From contig CAXXUY010000006.1 of assembly GCA_963664715.2 (NCBI GenBank), positions 62,001 through 126,000 on the forward strand: 64,000 nt of DNA, read 5' to 3'. The notes under the pieces are model-generated. The model did not search any database. It was not told where the DNA came from and was given only the letters and a program-made list of their open reading frames with translations. The stretch comes from JAPOXR01 sp963664715 (lineage in GTDB: Bacteria; Pseudomonadota; Alphaproteobacteria; Rhodobacterales; Rhodobacteraceae). Shown here piece after piece: positions 26,526-35,146 of this stretch (positions are counted from its first letter, which is position 1; the number at the start of each line of letters is the position of its first letter). The position numbers and the translations under genes are program-made.

Positions 26526-27710
26526 ATGACTGAATTCAGGTTTGCAAGAAGGTCCTCGATCCTGGGCAGATCGGTATTCGACCATGTCCCGGGCACGATT
26601 TCTTTTGGCAGCGGCGCCGCCTATCCTCCGCTGTTGCCCGAAGTCGTGATTGAAGCGGTGGAGGCGGTCGGTCCATTGCGCGAAGAGGCGATGCAATACG
26701 GACCGCTCATGGGGCTGGGTGATCTTCGCGAGGAAATCTGCCGGGTCGTCTTCGAGGACGGGATCAAGGCAGAGCCCGACAACGTGCTCGTCACCTATGG
26801 AGCAAAGAGCGCATTCGACCTGGCATGCCGCGTGTTCATCGAACCGGGCGACCGGGTCATCGTCACGCGGCCGACCTACATGACGGCCATCCACATCATG
26901 CGCACGCACAACGTCCAGTTCGTCGATGTCGGCCAGGACGAGGACGGGCTGGATACCGACGAACTCGAGGCGAAACTCCGGCACATCGCGGCCAACGCCG
27001 AACCGATGCCGAAACTGCTCTTCGACGTTCCTGACTTCCACAATCCAACGGGGATCACCACCAGACTTGCACGGCGTGAAAGGTTGGTGGAACTCGCCCG
27101 GCGTTACGATTTCCTGATCTGCGAAGACGACCCTTATCGCCGCGTCCGGTTCGAAGGCGAATCCATCGCGCCGATCAAGTCGCTGGACACGTCCGGCCAT
27201 GTCATCTCGCTGGGCACCGTGTCCAAGACACTCGCGCCGGGATTGCGCGTGGGATGGGCAATCGGCGATGCAGGCGTAATCCGGCGAATGGCCCTCCAGA
27301 AGGCCGATGGCGGGTCCAACACCTTTTCGCAACGAATCGTCGTGCAACTCATGCGGTCAAACAAGATCAGCCATCATGTCGACGAACTGAAAAAACAGAT
27401 GCAGATGCATCGAGACGTGATGATTTCGGCGCTCGCAAGGCACATTCCCGAAGCTGCCGTCAGAACCCCCGGCGGCGGATATTTCCTGTGGGTTGCCTTG
27501 CCGGCCGGGGACAGCGCAGAACGTGTGGTCGAACTGGGAATCGAGGAGGGTGTCGAGGCCTCGTCCGGGCGGTTGAGCTTTCCCGTATCCGATCCGGGAA
27601 ACTTCATTCGACTGGCCTACAGTTTTGCGACGGAAGACGAGATCAGGCGCGGCATCGCAATGCTTGGTGCCGCGTACAGGAACTACAAATCAGCGGCCTC
27701 AACCGGCTGA
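26526..27710 (+). CDS. PLP-dependent aminotransferase, class I/II
   Basis: The 394-aa fold-type I aminotransferase resembles the 2-aminoadipate/MocR-like branch without a DNA-binding domain. It has YGPLMGLGDLREEICR, the Asn/Asp contacts in DVPDFHNPTGI and CEDDPYRRVRFEG, the PLP Lys in SLGTVSKTLAPGLRVGW, and the Arg in NFIRLAYSF. The frame opens at 26436, but the ATG at 26526 fits the family length. It is followed 22 nt later by the DoeB-like gene. It probably removes the amino group of a deacylated diamine or amino acid product; its amino donor is not predictable. Confidence 0.9.
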   Translation: MTEFRFARRSSILGRSVFDHVPGTISFGSGAAYPPLLPEVVIEAVEAVGPLREEAMQYGPLMGLGDLREEICRVVFEDGIKAEPDNVLVTYGAKSAFDLACRVFIEPGDRVIVTRPTYMTAIHIMRTHNVQFVDVGQDEDGLDTDELEAKLRHIAANAEPMPKLLFDVPDFHNPTGITTRLARRERLVELARRYDFLICEDDPYRRVRFEGESIAPIKSLDTSGHVISLGTVSKTLAPGLRVGWAIGDAGVIRRMALQKADGGSNTFSQRIVVQLMRSNKISHHVDELKKQMQMHRDVMISALARHIPEAAVRTPGGGYFLWVALPAGDSAERVVELGIEEGVEASSGRLSFPVSDPGNFIRLAYSFATEDEIRRGIAMLGAAYRNYKSAASTG

Positions 27711-27732
27711 AACAGCAGCAAGGGAAACAACA

Positions 27733-28758
27733 ATGTCATGTCCGATCGTAAGCTTCGCGCCGACCTGCGAAGTTGATTTCCAGCAGGATGGCAAGCACCA
27801 CGGCTACCTGCGAATCCAGTTTTCTTCTGACCGTTCCGCCTATGGCTGGATTCCGGTTCCAGTCATGTCGATCAGGAACGGCGACGGGCCTTGCGCGGTC
27901 GTCGTCGGTGCCAATCACGGCGACGAATACGAGGGAGTTTCCGTCTGTAACGAACTCTACCAGACCCTGCAGCCGTCGGATGTCTCCGGGCAGATCATCC
28001 TTCTTCCCGCGGCAAATGCATCGGCGTTCTATGCCGGCCGGCGAACCTCGCCGCTGGACTGGTCAGGCGAGGCCAATCTCAACCGGTTGTTCCCCGGCCG
28101 ACGGCTGGGATCACCAACCGAGATGATTGCATGGTTCATAACCAACCACCTGATCGACCTGGCAGACGCTGTTTTCGATCTCCATTCCGCGGGCAAGTCG
28201 ATTGACCACCATCCCTCGGTGAAGATCCGCCTCATGGGCGATGCAACCAAGGATGCCACGCAGATGAAGTTCCTCGAACTCTTCGGAGCGCCGCTCGGGA
28301 TCGTCGGCAACCGGGTTCATGAAACGACCCTGTCGGGCGAGGTACTGCCCAAGGAGATCATCTATCTCTCGACGGAACTCGGAGGCGGGGGCAAGATCAG
28401 GCCGTGGATCCGCGACTTTGCCTACAATGGAATGAGGAGGTGCCTCAGCGAGATGGGCATACTGCCTTCGAACCTCGACCTGCCGGAACCGGAACACAGG
28501 GTTCGGCTCATGAACATGCAAACGGACGAGAACTACATCTATGCCTACAAGGACGGCATGTTCGAGCCGCGGGTCAATCTGGGCGAAGAGGTCGAGGATG
28601 GCCAGTTTGCAGGTTACATCTGGTCCCTCAAGGAGCCCTGGCTTGCACCGGAGGAATTGCATTTCAGGAAGGGAGGGGTCGTGTTCTGCAAGCGCACTCC
28701 GGCGCTCTGCCAGGTCGGCGATACCCTCTTCTTCACGCTGAACGACTATACGGGATGA
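27733..28758 (+). CDS. Succinylglutamate desuccinylase/aspartoacylase family deacylase, DoeB-like
   Basis: The 341-aa zinc carboxypeptidase-like deacylase has its zinc ligands in GANHGDEYEG (His, Glu) and VFDLHSAGKS (His), the Arg/Asn substrate pair in ANLNRLFPGR, and a late catalytic Glu in STELGGGGKIRPW. The overall layout matches DoeB, which removes the acetyl group of N-alpha-acetyl-2,4-diaminobutyrate in ectoine degradation. The ATG at 27733 is chosen because the longer frame overlaps the aminotransferase. With the M24 hydrolase and the Ehu-type importer it makes an ectoine-like degradation route plausible, although the DoeC and class III DoeD enzymes are not present. Confidence 0.88.
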   Translation: MSCPIVSFAPTCEVDFQQDGKHHGYLRIQFSSDRSAYGWIPVPVMSIRNGDGPCAVVVGANHGDEYEGVSVCNELYQTLQPSDVSGQIILLPAANASAFYAGRRTSPLDWSGEANLNRLFPGRRLGSPTEMIAWFITNHLIDLADAVFDLHSAGKSIDHHPSVKIRLMGDATKDATQMKFLELFGAPLGIVGNRVHETTLSGEVLPKEIIYLSTELGGGGKIRPWIRDFAYNGMRRCLSEMGILPSNLDLPEPEHRVRLMNMQTDENYIYAYKDGMFEPRVNLGEEVEDGQFAGYIWSLKEPWLAPEELHFRKGGVVFCKRTPALCQVGDTLFFTLNDYTG

Positions 28759-28822
28759 TTGTCTTCCGGAAGCCTGGCAGTTCGGTCTACCCCGCCGGTC
28801 TGCAACGGGGAGCGGCCCCGGA

Positions 28823-30475
28823 TTGACGACATCCGCGCCAAGTCATGACTTTGTCGTCGTGGGCTCTGGCAGCGCAGGCGCAATCGTCGCTTCGAGGCTG
28901 GCCGAGTTCGGCACCGGCAGTGTTCTGCTCCTGGAGGCAGGCCCGACCGATGGGAGCCTGCTCCTGCGCATCCCGGCCGCAATGCGCCATGCTTACGATG
29001 CGCCCAGTTTCAACTGGAACTACGAGACGGAACCCGAACCATTCCTTGACCACCGCCGCTTGAAACAACCCCGCGGCCGGGTACTCGGGGGTTCTTCGTC
29101 GATAAACGGCCAGTTGTACCTGCGCGGCCATCCGCTCGACTACGAGGGCTGGGCCCGTTCCGGGGCAACCGGTTGGTCATACTCCGACGTTTTGCCCTAT
29201 TTCAGGCGGCTGGAAAAACGGACGGACGGAGAAGGCGCGTACAAGGGCGGGAGCGGACCGGTCACTGTGACAACGGTGGAGCCAGACCCGCTCGCCCGGG
29301 CTTTCCTGGATGCCGGCAGACAGGCAGGTTACCGATCAACCACTGACGTCAACGGCTTCCAGCAGGATGGTTTCGGATTTCTCCCGAAAAACGTTGCGAA
29401 CGGGCTGCGCTCGTCAACCGCCCGGGGCTATCTTCGCAATCCTCCGGCAAACCTGCGAATTCAGACCAACTGTGTGGCGACACGCATCCTGTTCGACAAG
29501 AGGAGGGCGCAGGGCATCGAATTCCGCCGAGGCAACGAGACGACAACTGCGTTCGCGAGACGCGAAGTCGTGATCTGTGCCGGAGCATTCAACAGTCCGG
29601 TCCTGCTGATGAATTCCGGAATAGGCCCTGCAGATCATCTCGGGGATCTCGGGATCGAGGTCATTCACGATCTGCCGGGTGTCGGGGAAAACCTGATGGA
29701 TCACCCACTCACCTCGGTCCAGGTGGAGTGCATGGAGCCGGTTACTCTTCACCGATACGACAACCCGATGTCGAAAGCGAAAGGTGTCATCCAGTGGTTA
29801 TGGACACGGAAGGGCGTACTTGCCAACAACCATTTCGACACTGTCGCGTTTATCCGGACCAGGGCAGGAATTCGATTTCCAGATCTTCAGATTGCCCTGT
29901 TTGCAATAGCGGTGGCAGAAGGCAGTTCAGATTTTGTCAGGCGGCACGCCTTCCAGCTCCAGTTTTCCGTCCAGAGGCCGGCAAGCAGGGGATATGTCCG
30001 CCTGGGCAAGGCCGAAGAGAGAGAGTTTCCTCGCATTCGGTTCAACCTGCTGGAGCATTCCCGTGACATGGAAGACCTCAAGGCCGGACTTTCCCATTCG
30101 CGCGAGTTGCTGCGTCAACCTGCCCTGTCCCGGTTCGCCGGGAAGGAGCTGTTTCCGGGAGAGCACGTCGAAAGCGACGAAGACGTGGAGTCATGGCTGC
30201 GCGGAACCTGTCATTCATCATATCACCCGTGCGGTACCTGCAAGATGGGTGACGACGGCATGGCAGTTGTCGACAGCGAGTGCCGCGTGATGGGTGTGGA
30301 CGGCCTGCGCGTTGCCGATGCATCCATCATGCCATTCATTCCATCAGCGAACCTGAATTGCCCGACGATGATGATCGGCGAAAAGGCGGCCGACCACATC
30401 CTGGGAAAGCGAATGGAGCCGCCATTGGACTTGCCGTATTTCGTCGACCCCAATTGGGAAACTTCCCAACGTTAG
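28823..30475 (+). CDS. GMC-family FAD oxidoreductase (choline dehydrogenase-like)
   Basis: The 550-aa flavoenzyme starts at a TTG and has the FAD motif FVVVGSGSAGAIVASRLAE, LEAGP, the GMC signature GRVLGGSSSINGQLYLRGHPLDYEGWA, and the second signature GAFNSPVLLMNSGIGP. The catalytic His is in SSYHPCGTCKMG and the Asn/His partner in SANLNCPTMMIGEKAAD. It resembles BetA, which oxidises choline, and the neighbouring BetC-like sulfatase would release such an alcohol. GMC enzymes also oxidise other alcohols and sugars, so this remains context-based. It is the third gene of the plus-strand operon, 64 nt after the deacylase, and is followed by a stem-loop. Confidence 0.9.
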   Translation: MTTSAPSHDFVVVGSGSAGAIVASRLAEFGTGSVLLLEAGPTDGSLLLRIPAAMRHAYDAPSFNWNYETEPEPFLDHRRLKQPRGRVLGGSSSINGQLYLRGHPLDYEGWARSGATGWSYSDVLPYFRRLEKRTDGEGAYKGGSGPVTVTTVEPDPLARAFLDAGRQAGYRSTTDVNGFQQDGFGFLPKNVANGLRSSTARGYLRNPPANLRIQTNCVATRILFDKRRAQGIEFRRGNETTTAFARREVVICAGAFNSPVLLMNSGIGPADHLGDLGIEVIHDLPGVGENLMDHPLTSVQVECMEPVTLHRYDNPMSKAKGVIQWLWTRKGVLANNHFDTVAFIRTRAGIRFPDLQIALFAIAVAEGSSDFVRRHAFQLQFSVQRPASRGYVRLGKAEEREFPRIRFNLLEHSRDMEDLKAGLSHSRELLRQPALSRFAGKELFPGEHVESDEDVESWLRGTCHSSYHPCGTCKMGDDGMAVVDSECRVMGVDGLRVADASIMPFIPSANLNCPTMMIGEKAADHILGKRMEPPLDLPYFVDPNWETSQR

Positions 30476-30476
30476 A

Positions 30477-30494
30477 CCCGGCACCAATGCCGGG
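30477..30494 (+). terminator. Stem-loop after the GMC oxidoreductase gene
   Basis: CCCGGCA, loop CCAA, TGCCGGG is a perfect 7-bp stem starting 1 nt after the GMC stop codon. There is no clear U-tract, so it may be a weak terminator. Confidence 0.45.
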
Positions 30495-30837
30495 CAGGCA
30501 GGTGGGTGGTTGCAGGTTCAGTTGAATTGCACGGCCGGGTATCAGCATACTGACGGGAAGGCATTGGTGCCCTGAAACTCGTCGCCGTCGCAACTGGATC
30601 CTGCAGGCCAGAGACCCCTTCCCGCTGCAGAACCTTCTGTCCAGGACCAATTCAGTCGGTTGTCGAGTGCTGTGAACCTTGATCAGCGATCTGGCCCCGG
30701 GGAGCGAAGACGGGCATGGATCGATGACGGCACCGGTCTTCCTGCATGCCGGCAGCAAGCCCAGATGTTCGGTTCAGGAGTCTTGCAAATGCTTGCAGCA
30801 GATGACCTGGCGAAACTGCTGGCCTGCCAGACTCGCC
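30495..30837. other. Gene-less convergent spacer
   Basis: About 340 bases between the ends of the GMC oxidoreductase gene (plus) and the SDR gene (minus). No domain or RNA gene is recognisable. Confidence 0.45.
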
Positions 30838-31674
30838 TCAGGCTCTCGAGATGGCCGCGAACGCAGCTGCCCAGTCCTTGTGCCAGCGCGAGAGTGGCGG
30901 GCGATTCTCCACGATATCCCCCATTGCCCATGTCATGCGTTTCTCATCCATACTGCGCGTAACTTCGCCGTCGGGGCAAAGGATGTAGAAATCACCCTCT
31001 TCCAGACGCTCGAACATGAACTCGGCAGTCTGATCAGGAGTCCACGCGCCAGGGGGCTTTTCCGTTCGGCCCCGGCGGGTGAGATCGGTGAAGACGAATC
31101 CGGGGATGAGCAGATGCACATCAAGTTTCGATCCTTCCTCACGCAAATGATGCGCAAGCGCCTCGGTAAAGACGCGAACCCCGGATTTCGAAACGTTGTA
31201 GGCCGGATCGCCCGGCGGCGTCGTGATGCCCTGCTTTGAGCCCGTATTTATGATGATGCCGGGACGGGCTGCCGCGATCATGTCCGGCACGAAGACCTGG
31301 CACATGTTGACGACACCCCCGAGATTGACATCCAGCACGCGAGACCAGGTTTGGCCCGCGTCGAAAATATCACTGCCGGGCTGGATGCCTGCATTGCACA
31401 TCAAGACATCGATATGTCCAAACCGGTCGAGAATACTGCCTTGCAGTTCGGTTACGGCAGAGCGGTCGGCAACATCCGTTGCGCTTGTCATGACCACTGG
31501 CGCGCCGCTCTCCTCGAGTGAAGCCGCAGCATCGTCAAAAAGCTCCGAACGGGTATCGACGAGGACCAGCGACAGCCCCTTGGCTGCAAGCCTGCGGGCT
31601 ACGGCCAGACCTATTCCCGCCGCGCCCCCGGAGATGACGGCAACATTTCCTTCATTCAATGCAACAGGGCTCAT
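30838..31674 (-). CDS. Short-chain dehydrogenase/reductase (SDR)
   Basis: The 278-aa classical SDR has the cofactor motif VISGGAAGIGLAVARRLAAKG, an Asp after beta2 (LVLVDTRS) pointing to NAD(H), MCNAGIQPG, the catalytic Ser in IINTGSKQG and Tyr/Lys in PAYNVSKSG. The frame opens at 31872, but the ATG at 31672-31674 has a GGGAGG site 6 nt upstream and gives the normal N-terminus. The C-terminus is a little longer than usual. It is convergent to the GMC operon and upstream of a gene-less kilobase. A role in oxidising a product alcohol of the locus is possible but unproven. Confidence 0.88.
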   Translation of the reverse strand: MSPVALNEGNVAVISGGAAGIGLAVARRLAAKGLSLVLVDTRSELFDDAAASLEESGAPVVMTSATDVADRSAVTELQGSILDRFGHIDVLMCNAGIQPGSDIFDAGQTWSRVLDVNLGGVVNMCQVFVPDMIAAARPGIIINTGSKQGITTPPGDPAYNVSKSGVRVFTEALAHHLREEGSKLDVHLLIPGFVFTDLTRRGRTEKPPGAWTPDQTAEFMFERLEEGDFYILCPDGEVTRSMDEKRMTWAMGDIVENRPPLSRWHKDWAAAFAAISRA

Positions 31675-32680
31675 CCAGACCTCCCAAACCGATTCCATGC
31701 CAGCCCAGATAATTGGCCAGGCAACCATGTTGAAAGCGCCCGTAATTAGGTATTGAATGTCAAGAGCACAAGCACGATCAGCAAGAACAAGAACGGGACC
31801 TCGCCAGGAACACGAGTAATTGGCCCTGTACCTCTCTTGTCGGCGATGCATGCCTGGAATTCCGGATTGCACTACTCATGTTACGACCGCGAATCAGCGT
31901 ACACGCGGCACCGTGGCGACGAACCAAACCCGTAAGGAATTAAGGCCCTGGATGTAGCCGAGTGGATCGTGTCCCAAGCGCTACGGATGAACCGTGCGGG
32001 TCTGCATGCCGTTCAGGATTGGCACCTACCGTTAACGTGGCGGCAGAGTTGCTGAATGGGACTGTTGCATTTGCTGCCGAAGGTTGAGAATGGCGCCTGT
32101 TTTCTTGTTCATGCCACCGGATCGCGCAGGAACATCCGCACTGCACAAAGGATGACGACAGCCCGATGGCTGATGCTGCCTAAGCAGTTGCCCATGCCGC
32201 TTCTTACCTTGAGGAAAGTCTCGACTGCCCGGGTGTCCGATGGAACAGTCACTTCTTGACGATGTTCCCGAGCCAACCGAGCACTCAGGATCAACCTTGC
32301 CCTCAGGCAGGCAAGTCTCTGTAACGACGGTGTCCCTGCAACCGGCATGCAGCCTGCTGGTGACGGAAACTGGACCGTGCAAGAAAGTTGGGAGTCGAGT
32401 GTCCAATGCTCGGAATCCTCGATTGGCAGATGGGATGCGGGCAGCCGGATGCCTGCACCGGGCTACCACTCCATTGCCCTGTCTCTTTCGTCACTCTGAA
32501 TTGCCGGGCAAACTCCGGTGATCTTCATGCGGGTGGCCGGGAATTGCCTGAAGAGACCAGTGACGGCACGACTTGCCCTGGCGTGCATCCTGCAGAGGCT
32601 CTGCCGCTGCCTGGTGGTTGACGAGAACGAGCCGGACCCGCGTTGAATTCAGGCGATCACCAATCCGTGCCAATCGCAGG
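31675..32680. other. Gene-less, degraded kilobase
   Basis: No convincing gene between the SDR and the TPR protein. Minus-strand frames near 32032-32500 look like a frame-shifted protein (short overlapping frames with LACLRARLILSARLAREH and VVILCAVRMFLRDP) and may be a decayed transposase, but I cannot name a family. Confidence 0.4.
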
Positions 32681-34387
32681 TCAGACGGTATCTTCCACAA
32701 CTGACTTCCTGCAGCAGCAGGAAGACGCGATGGATTGGTCGGTCCTGGACATTGCCTCGGTCAGCAACTGTTGAAGCCGGACTATCTCGACGGTTTCGTT
32801 TCTGCGTCTAAGGCACTCAACCAGACCATGAAGGGCCCAGACGTTGTTTCTGTGCTGCGCGCAACGCGGCACTGCATCATTCAGCCCCAGGTCAGAACGA
32901 TAGACATCCTCGGCTTCTTCATGGCGACCCTGTTCCAGCAGCAAGGCCCCCAAGGCATGGCGCGGGGGATGCATCCAGGGCCAGGGCTCTGAATAGTGCA
33001 AATCGTCGCACCGACGTACACTTTCGCGCAGGTGTTCAAAGGCTTCATCTCGGTTGCCCTTGTGGTATTCCAACTCGCCAAGCATCATCCTTTCACCCAC
33101 GCCCAGGGTCTTCAGGGCGGGGTTGTTGAAGAATTTCCTGTTGGGCGAAATACGCTTGAGCGATGCATAGAAGCCCTCCTTTTCCTGCTCTGCCTGATCG
33201 AAGTTCCTCGACGCCGCGTGCGCGATGGCCTTTGCGTAGTGACTCATCGCGGTCGAGACGCAGTAGAGATCAGGGAACTCCGGCATGGGATCGTCGATGA
33301 TGTCATGCCATTTTCCGAAGCGGACGAGGACATGCATCCTCATGGCGTAGTAACCTTCCAGAGTGCCGGCCGTGTATGGTTTTCCCTTCAGGTCGATGAC
33401 GTCCGGCGGGAGGTTCTCGCAGATCTCTTCGGCGGCGGCCATGGCCGGTTTGAACTGGCCCAGGAACATGCACGCGTACATCATCAGGTGAAGATCATGA
33501 CATCGTGACGTCGTGTAGAAATTGTGTGGCCCGGCATAAGCGAGGAACTTTCGATTGACACGAATGGCACCCTGGCTGGCAGTCCTGGCTTCTTCGTATT
33601 TGCCGCACAGTACGTAGATGTGCCCTGGCATATGGTTGATATGGCCCGCATCCGGGCACAGGCTTCCCAGACGATCAGCCGAGCTCAGGGCACGTTCCGG
33701 CTCGGAAGACATCTCGAGCAGGTGAATATGGAAGTGCAGGATGGCGGGATGTTGCTCTTGGTTCAGTCGGTCGGCCAGCGCCATGGCATACTCGCAGACG
33801 CGGATGGCCTCGTAGGTGTCGGCGCCATCCGGCGGTCGGCCGGTATTGACGTCCCACATGTGCCACGGGGTGCGCGTCATCATGGCCTCGACAAACAGGG
33901 CCATGACATCCTGGTTGTCGGGGAAATCGACGTTGACCTGGCGCATGGCGTCCGCGAATGCGTCGTCCCAGCTATCGAATTCGCCTTGTGTGACAATGTG
34001 AGGTTTCTGGACGCGTCGGGAAAGGGCGGCAATCAACGCCTGCTCCAGCGGGGAAGAGTTCCCGGACAGCGCCAGCGCCCGTTCAATATGGCCGCGGCAG
34101 AAGGCAGTGCATTCAACAGCCTCAGCTTCGCTGAAATCCACCCAGGGCATATTGTAAAAAGGACCTGCGGCAAATGCGATGCCCCAATGAAGCATGGCGC
34201 ACTCCGGATCGTGAGCCAGAGCGGCCCTGAAACAGGCCAGACCTTCCTCCTGGTTGAAACCGAAGCACCAGTTCAATCCCTGGTCGAACAGGCGCTGCGC
34301 CTGGCTTGATGCTGTAGAGACGCGAAAGGAGTGTCCCCCCAGATCAAAGCTGAGCATTTGCAATTCTGTCATCGACCGTTGTGTCAT
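32681..34387 (-). CDS. TPR-repeat protein
   Basis: This 568-aa protein is built from degenerate tetratricopeptide-like helix pairs: RLFDQGLNWCFGFNQEEGLACFRAALAHDP near the N-terminus, and GELEYHKGNRDEAFEHLRESVRRCDDL and LGALLLEQGRHEEAEDVYRSDL near the C-terminus. A central His-rich block (FHIHLLEMS, HINHMPGHIYVLCGKYEEA) is characteristic of a conserved family of uncharacterised TPR proteins. No signal peptide or enzymatic domain is seen. The last 30 residues (QSIASSCCCRKSVVEDTV) look unlike the rest. It is monocistronic and its role is unknown; TPR folds usually mediate protein contacts. Confidence 0.85.
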   Translation of the reverse strand: MTQRSMTELQMLSFDLGGHSFRVSTASSQAQRLFDQGLNWCFGFNQEEGLACFRAALAHDPECAMLHWGIAFAAGPFYNMPWVDFSEAEAVECTAFCRGHIERALALSGNSSPLEQALIAALSRRVQKPHIVTQGEFDSWDDAFADAMRQVNVDFPDNQDVMALFVEAMMTRTPWHMWDVNTGRPPDGADTYEAIRVCEYAMALADRLNQEQHPAILHFHIHLLEMSSEPERALSSADRLGSLCPDAGHINHMPGHIYVLCGKYEEARTASQGAIRVNRKFLAYAGPHNFYTTSRCHDLHLMMYACMFLGQFKPAMAAAEEICENLPPDVIDLKGKPYTAGTLEGYYAMRMHVLVRFGKWHDIIDDPMPEFPDLYCVSTAMSHYAKAIAHAASRNFDQAEQEKEGFYASLKRISPNRKFFNNPALKTLGVGERMMLGELEYHKGNRDEAFEHLRESVRRCDDLHYSEPWPWMHPPRHALGALLLEQGRHEEAEDVYRSDLGLNDAVPRCAQHRNNVWALHGLVECLRRRNETVEIVRLQQLLTEAMSRTDQSIASSCCCRKSVVEDTV

Positions 34388-35146
34388 GACCCTTCGATAA
34401 TACGTTCTCTCGCTATCTTTCGTCTTGTTTCGTCAACAGACAGTCATCAGACTCAATCCAATGCCTGCCGGAACACTTTCCGACATGGGCCGATAGCCCC
34501 GAATCGAATTCCAACGATAGATCGTGCCTTTAGCCTTTTCCTGCAACCGAGGGAAAGTGCGACTGGAAGCGAAGCTGTGTCGCGTCACGGGGTTTGCTCT
34601 GGCTCGGAGGATCGGTGCCATCCTGGTCATCGAACCGCCGGTCCGGGGACACCTGTTGCAGGGCCTGCTCGACACGCTTCACACTCTCGCCCCGGGCATG
34701 ACCTGCGCTGTCGACGAGAAACGGAACTGCCGCCGGATCTTCTGCGACCGGGAACAATGTCGCCAACATTGCAAGGCGGCACCGGGCAGGCGACTGACAC
34801 GGGAAGATCCCGCGGTTTTCGTGCAGGCACCATGTGGCATCACAGCCAGTCTATTGGTGTCTTCATTCTACCAATCGTCGTATCGGCGACTGTCCATCTG
34901 GCTGAATCCGTGGACATTCCAGGTGACCAGCGCCGGCGAGCGGGCAATGGCCTCCCCGGCAATCAGAGGATCGTGTCGTCAGGACCGAAGAGATAGGCAA
35001 CCTCAACTTCCCAGTTATGACCGCGGCTACGCCAGGCTCTACATCGATCATGCCCTTCTGCTGCTGGTAGCAGGCGCGCATCCGCGAACTCGGTCGGAAG
35101 TTGGGAGGTCGGCCAAGCTGAGATTTGTTGACACTGCGGCGCTGTC
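34388..35146. other. Gene-less stretch at the edge of the accessory region
   Basis: About 760 bases upstream of the TPR gene and of the HEPN-like gene. Frames are short and without domains. It marks the change from GC-rich metabolic genes to lower-GC accessory DNA. No tRNA-like integration site is visible. Confidence 0.45.

Noticed and set aside
26190..27347. Long N-terminal extension of the M24 frame
   Set aside because: It is antisense to the aminotransferase gene; the M24 family starts at the ATG at 26189.
31940..32040. tRNA-like sequence (GTAGCCGAGTGGAT)
   Set aside because: No acceptor stem, T-loop or CCA end can be folded around it.
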